Part shown: positions 62,769 through 64,000 of the stretch, piece by piece
How the letters are laid out: each line of letters opens with the position of its first letter
Position numbering within the stretch: the stretch's first letter is position 1
Origin: Bimuria novae-zelandiae CBS 107.79
Lineage: Eukaryota; Ascomycota; Dothideomycetes; Pleosporales; Didymosphaeriaceae
Length of the DNA: 64,000 nucleotides
NCBI GenBank assembly: GCA_010015655.1
Contig: ML976715.1
Coordinates: 62,001-126,000, forward strand
Reading direction: 5' to 3'
Made by a program: the position numbers and the translations under genes
The notes under the pieces: model-generated
Databases searched by the model: none
The model's input: the letters and a program-made list of their open reading frames with translations, nothing else
What the model was told of the DNA's origin: nothing

Positions 62769-63523
62769 GGTTAGTAAACTCTAGGGCAAATAGCTTCTTT
62801 TAAAAGAACCAACAACTACTAAAGAATAGTAGAAATAATAAAGTAAAGTTAAGGTACTTTATACTTTTTAGAAAACTAGTAAAAAAATACCCTAAAGTCT
62901 ATTATCCCCTAAATACTTATTACTATAGAGGAATCTAACTATACTAAAATAGATAAGGACCTAGTTCTTGCTTACCTAATATATCTTAAACTACTTATAT
63001 TAACCCTCTAAAGAGGCGATAACCCTACCAAGCGACGTAAACTAGATTTTAATACTATATAGTAAGAGGTAAAACACGATAACGATAGCACGTATAGTAA
63101 AATAAAGGTCTATATAAAGAATAGGCTAAGGAAGTTTAAACCTAGGTAGAAGTTATTTATTAGTATTTTAGAATATAGTATAGATAACTAAAGGTACATA
63201 TACTATAAGTTAAAATAATAAGTACTAAAATTAAAACTTTTATAAATAAAACTAATAGCGATCGCTTATAGTTCCCTAGCTTTAAAATACTTAAGATAAG
63301 AAAATATTTATAAAATATTTATTTAAGACTACTTTTTTCTAAGTATATTTAACTAAGTAAGGTAGTATATTAAGAACTATAATATCTATTGAAGAGCTAA
63401 ACTATAAAGAGAAGTAAAATAGGGCCTGCTAAAGCCCTTACTACTATCTAAATAAGGATAAAAGGATATTACGATAGACTTTATTATTACCTTACTTAAC
63501 AGTAATAATTACACAAATATTAT

Positions 63524-63750
63524 TGTGAGATTTAATGGTATTCTGTCACTTTGAGATGGTGTGATCTTGATAGTTGATGAAGTTTATTGATTGAGTGATA
63601 GAGATTGGCCATAGGCGAGGTCTCTAGTACGTGCCGACCTAACGCTAGCACTAACTAGGATAGTGTGCAGCTGGAGGTGCGCCAGCCTTATATTCTCTAC
63701 TACACTATTAACAATAGTGCAGGATTACAAAGGCCTTGTAATTGGACACA
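63524..63750 (-). repeat. Copia 3 LTR (3' LTR), little mutated
   Basis: 227 bp, minus-strand TGTGTCCAATTAC...ATCTCACA. The purine tract GCTGAGGGGG lies just right of it on the minus strand. The possible left target sequence is ATTAT (63519-63523); the partner LTR is outside the window. Confidence 0.8.
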
Positions 63751-64000
63751 CCCCCTCAGCTTGAGCATATCCTTAAGCTGAACGCTTCACAGTAATATCG
63801 GTCTATCCTTCTACTCCATTTCAAAGGCCTCCATCCTCTGCTGTAGATCCTGCAGGGTGACCTCTTGATCAGTGATCTTGTCTAATACATTTGTAAGTCC
63901 TAGTTTATCCAGAAACTTGTTCCATTTGTTTACTGGCAGGGCCTTGGTCAGACCATCTGCCACCATATCCTCTGATCTCTAATAGGTAACATTAATTATT
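63751..64000 (-). mobile_element. 3' end of a copia element running off the window
   Basis: The minus strand reads RSEDMVADGLTKALPVNKWN, then FLDKLGLTNVLDKITDQEVT, ending at TAG 63813-63811. This is the C-terminal end of a Ty1/copia polyprotein after RNase H. Only one in-frame TAG is seen (before RSEDM) and base composition is near normal, so this copy is younger or less RIPed than its neighbours. Confidence 0.85.

Larger units (their letters stand above)
46495..63523 (+). mobile_element. Gypsy family 1, outer copy (+ orientation), heavily interrupted
   Basis: The 5' LTR (46495-46655) and gag region run to about 47810 and match the complement of the inner copy (about 56257-57566). After a 245-bp replacement the element resumes at about 48056 with RT/RNase H (48056-48459, YNYAITIKRYSQLL, TFIYRL), is split by gypsy family 2 at 48460-62768 (duplication GGTTA), and resumes at 62774 with the zinc-binding/integrase part (ALKYLR-ENIYKIFI-DYFF, GLLKPL, KDITIDFI near 63480). 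Its 3' end is cut off by the copia LTR at 63524. Strongly RIPed throughout. Confidence 0.85.

Overview
The window looks like a chromosome segment of a filamentous ascomycete (Pezizomycotina, most likely a Dothideomycete; this is inference). The evidence is short GT-AG introns of about 41-137 nt with CTRAY-type branch sites, pyrimidine-rich tracts before start codons, typical fungal genes (THR1, APT1, RidA/Mmf1, fungal bestrophin, CHR chromate transporter, KatG, F-box), and large AT-rich transposon blocks. In those blocks CA/TG is depleted and coding frames are broken almost only by TAG and TAA, the pattern left by repeat-induced point mutation (RIP).

Layout. 1-1811: a SINE-like element (77-678) inserted in a decayed ORF, then repeat debris. 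1812-9898: a gene island on the + strand with a homoserine kinase-AIR synthetase fusion gene, adenine phosphoribosyltransferase, a mitochondrial RidA/Mmf1 protein and a bestrophin-like channel. 10147-18328: a Fot1/pogo transposon split by a copia element (11185-17434) that carries the assembly gap. 19150-20830: a broken gene, a second SINE-like copy in opposite orientation, and the start of a paralogous gene that is cut by the next element. 21155-29865: a hAT transposon (8-bp target duplication CCCGTGAT) split by a second copia (21364-26916). 31064-33471: the 5' end of a gene for a secreted or membrane protein, truncated beside a pogo-type transposon and an 18-bp tandem array. 34951-45515: a second gene island (Ser/Thr/Pro-rich membrane protein, a 2EXR-like gene with an in-frame stop, CHR transporter, catalase-peroxidase, F-box protein). 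46183-64000: a gene fragment, then nested LTR retrotransposons (gypsy family 1 > gypsy family 2 > gypsy family 1), then the 3' end of a fresher copia element that leaves the window.

How the genes work together. The most notable host feature is an uninterrupted reading frame that fuses full-length homoserine kinase (threonine synthesis) to a full-length AIR synthetase domain (de novo purine synthesis). It lies next to adenine salvage (APRT, a PRPP consumer) and RidA, which clears the enamines made by threonine dehydratase. The order suggests a threonine-purine metabolic neighbourhood; coordination of these genes is inferred, not seen. In the second island the CHR transporter and KatG are adjacent and could both act in metal or oxidative stress, again only by inference.
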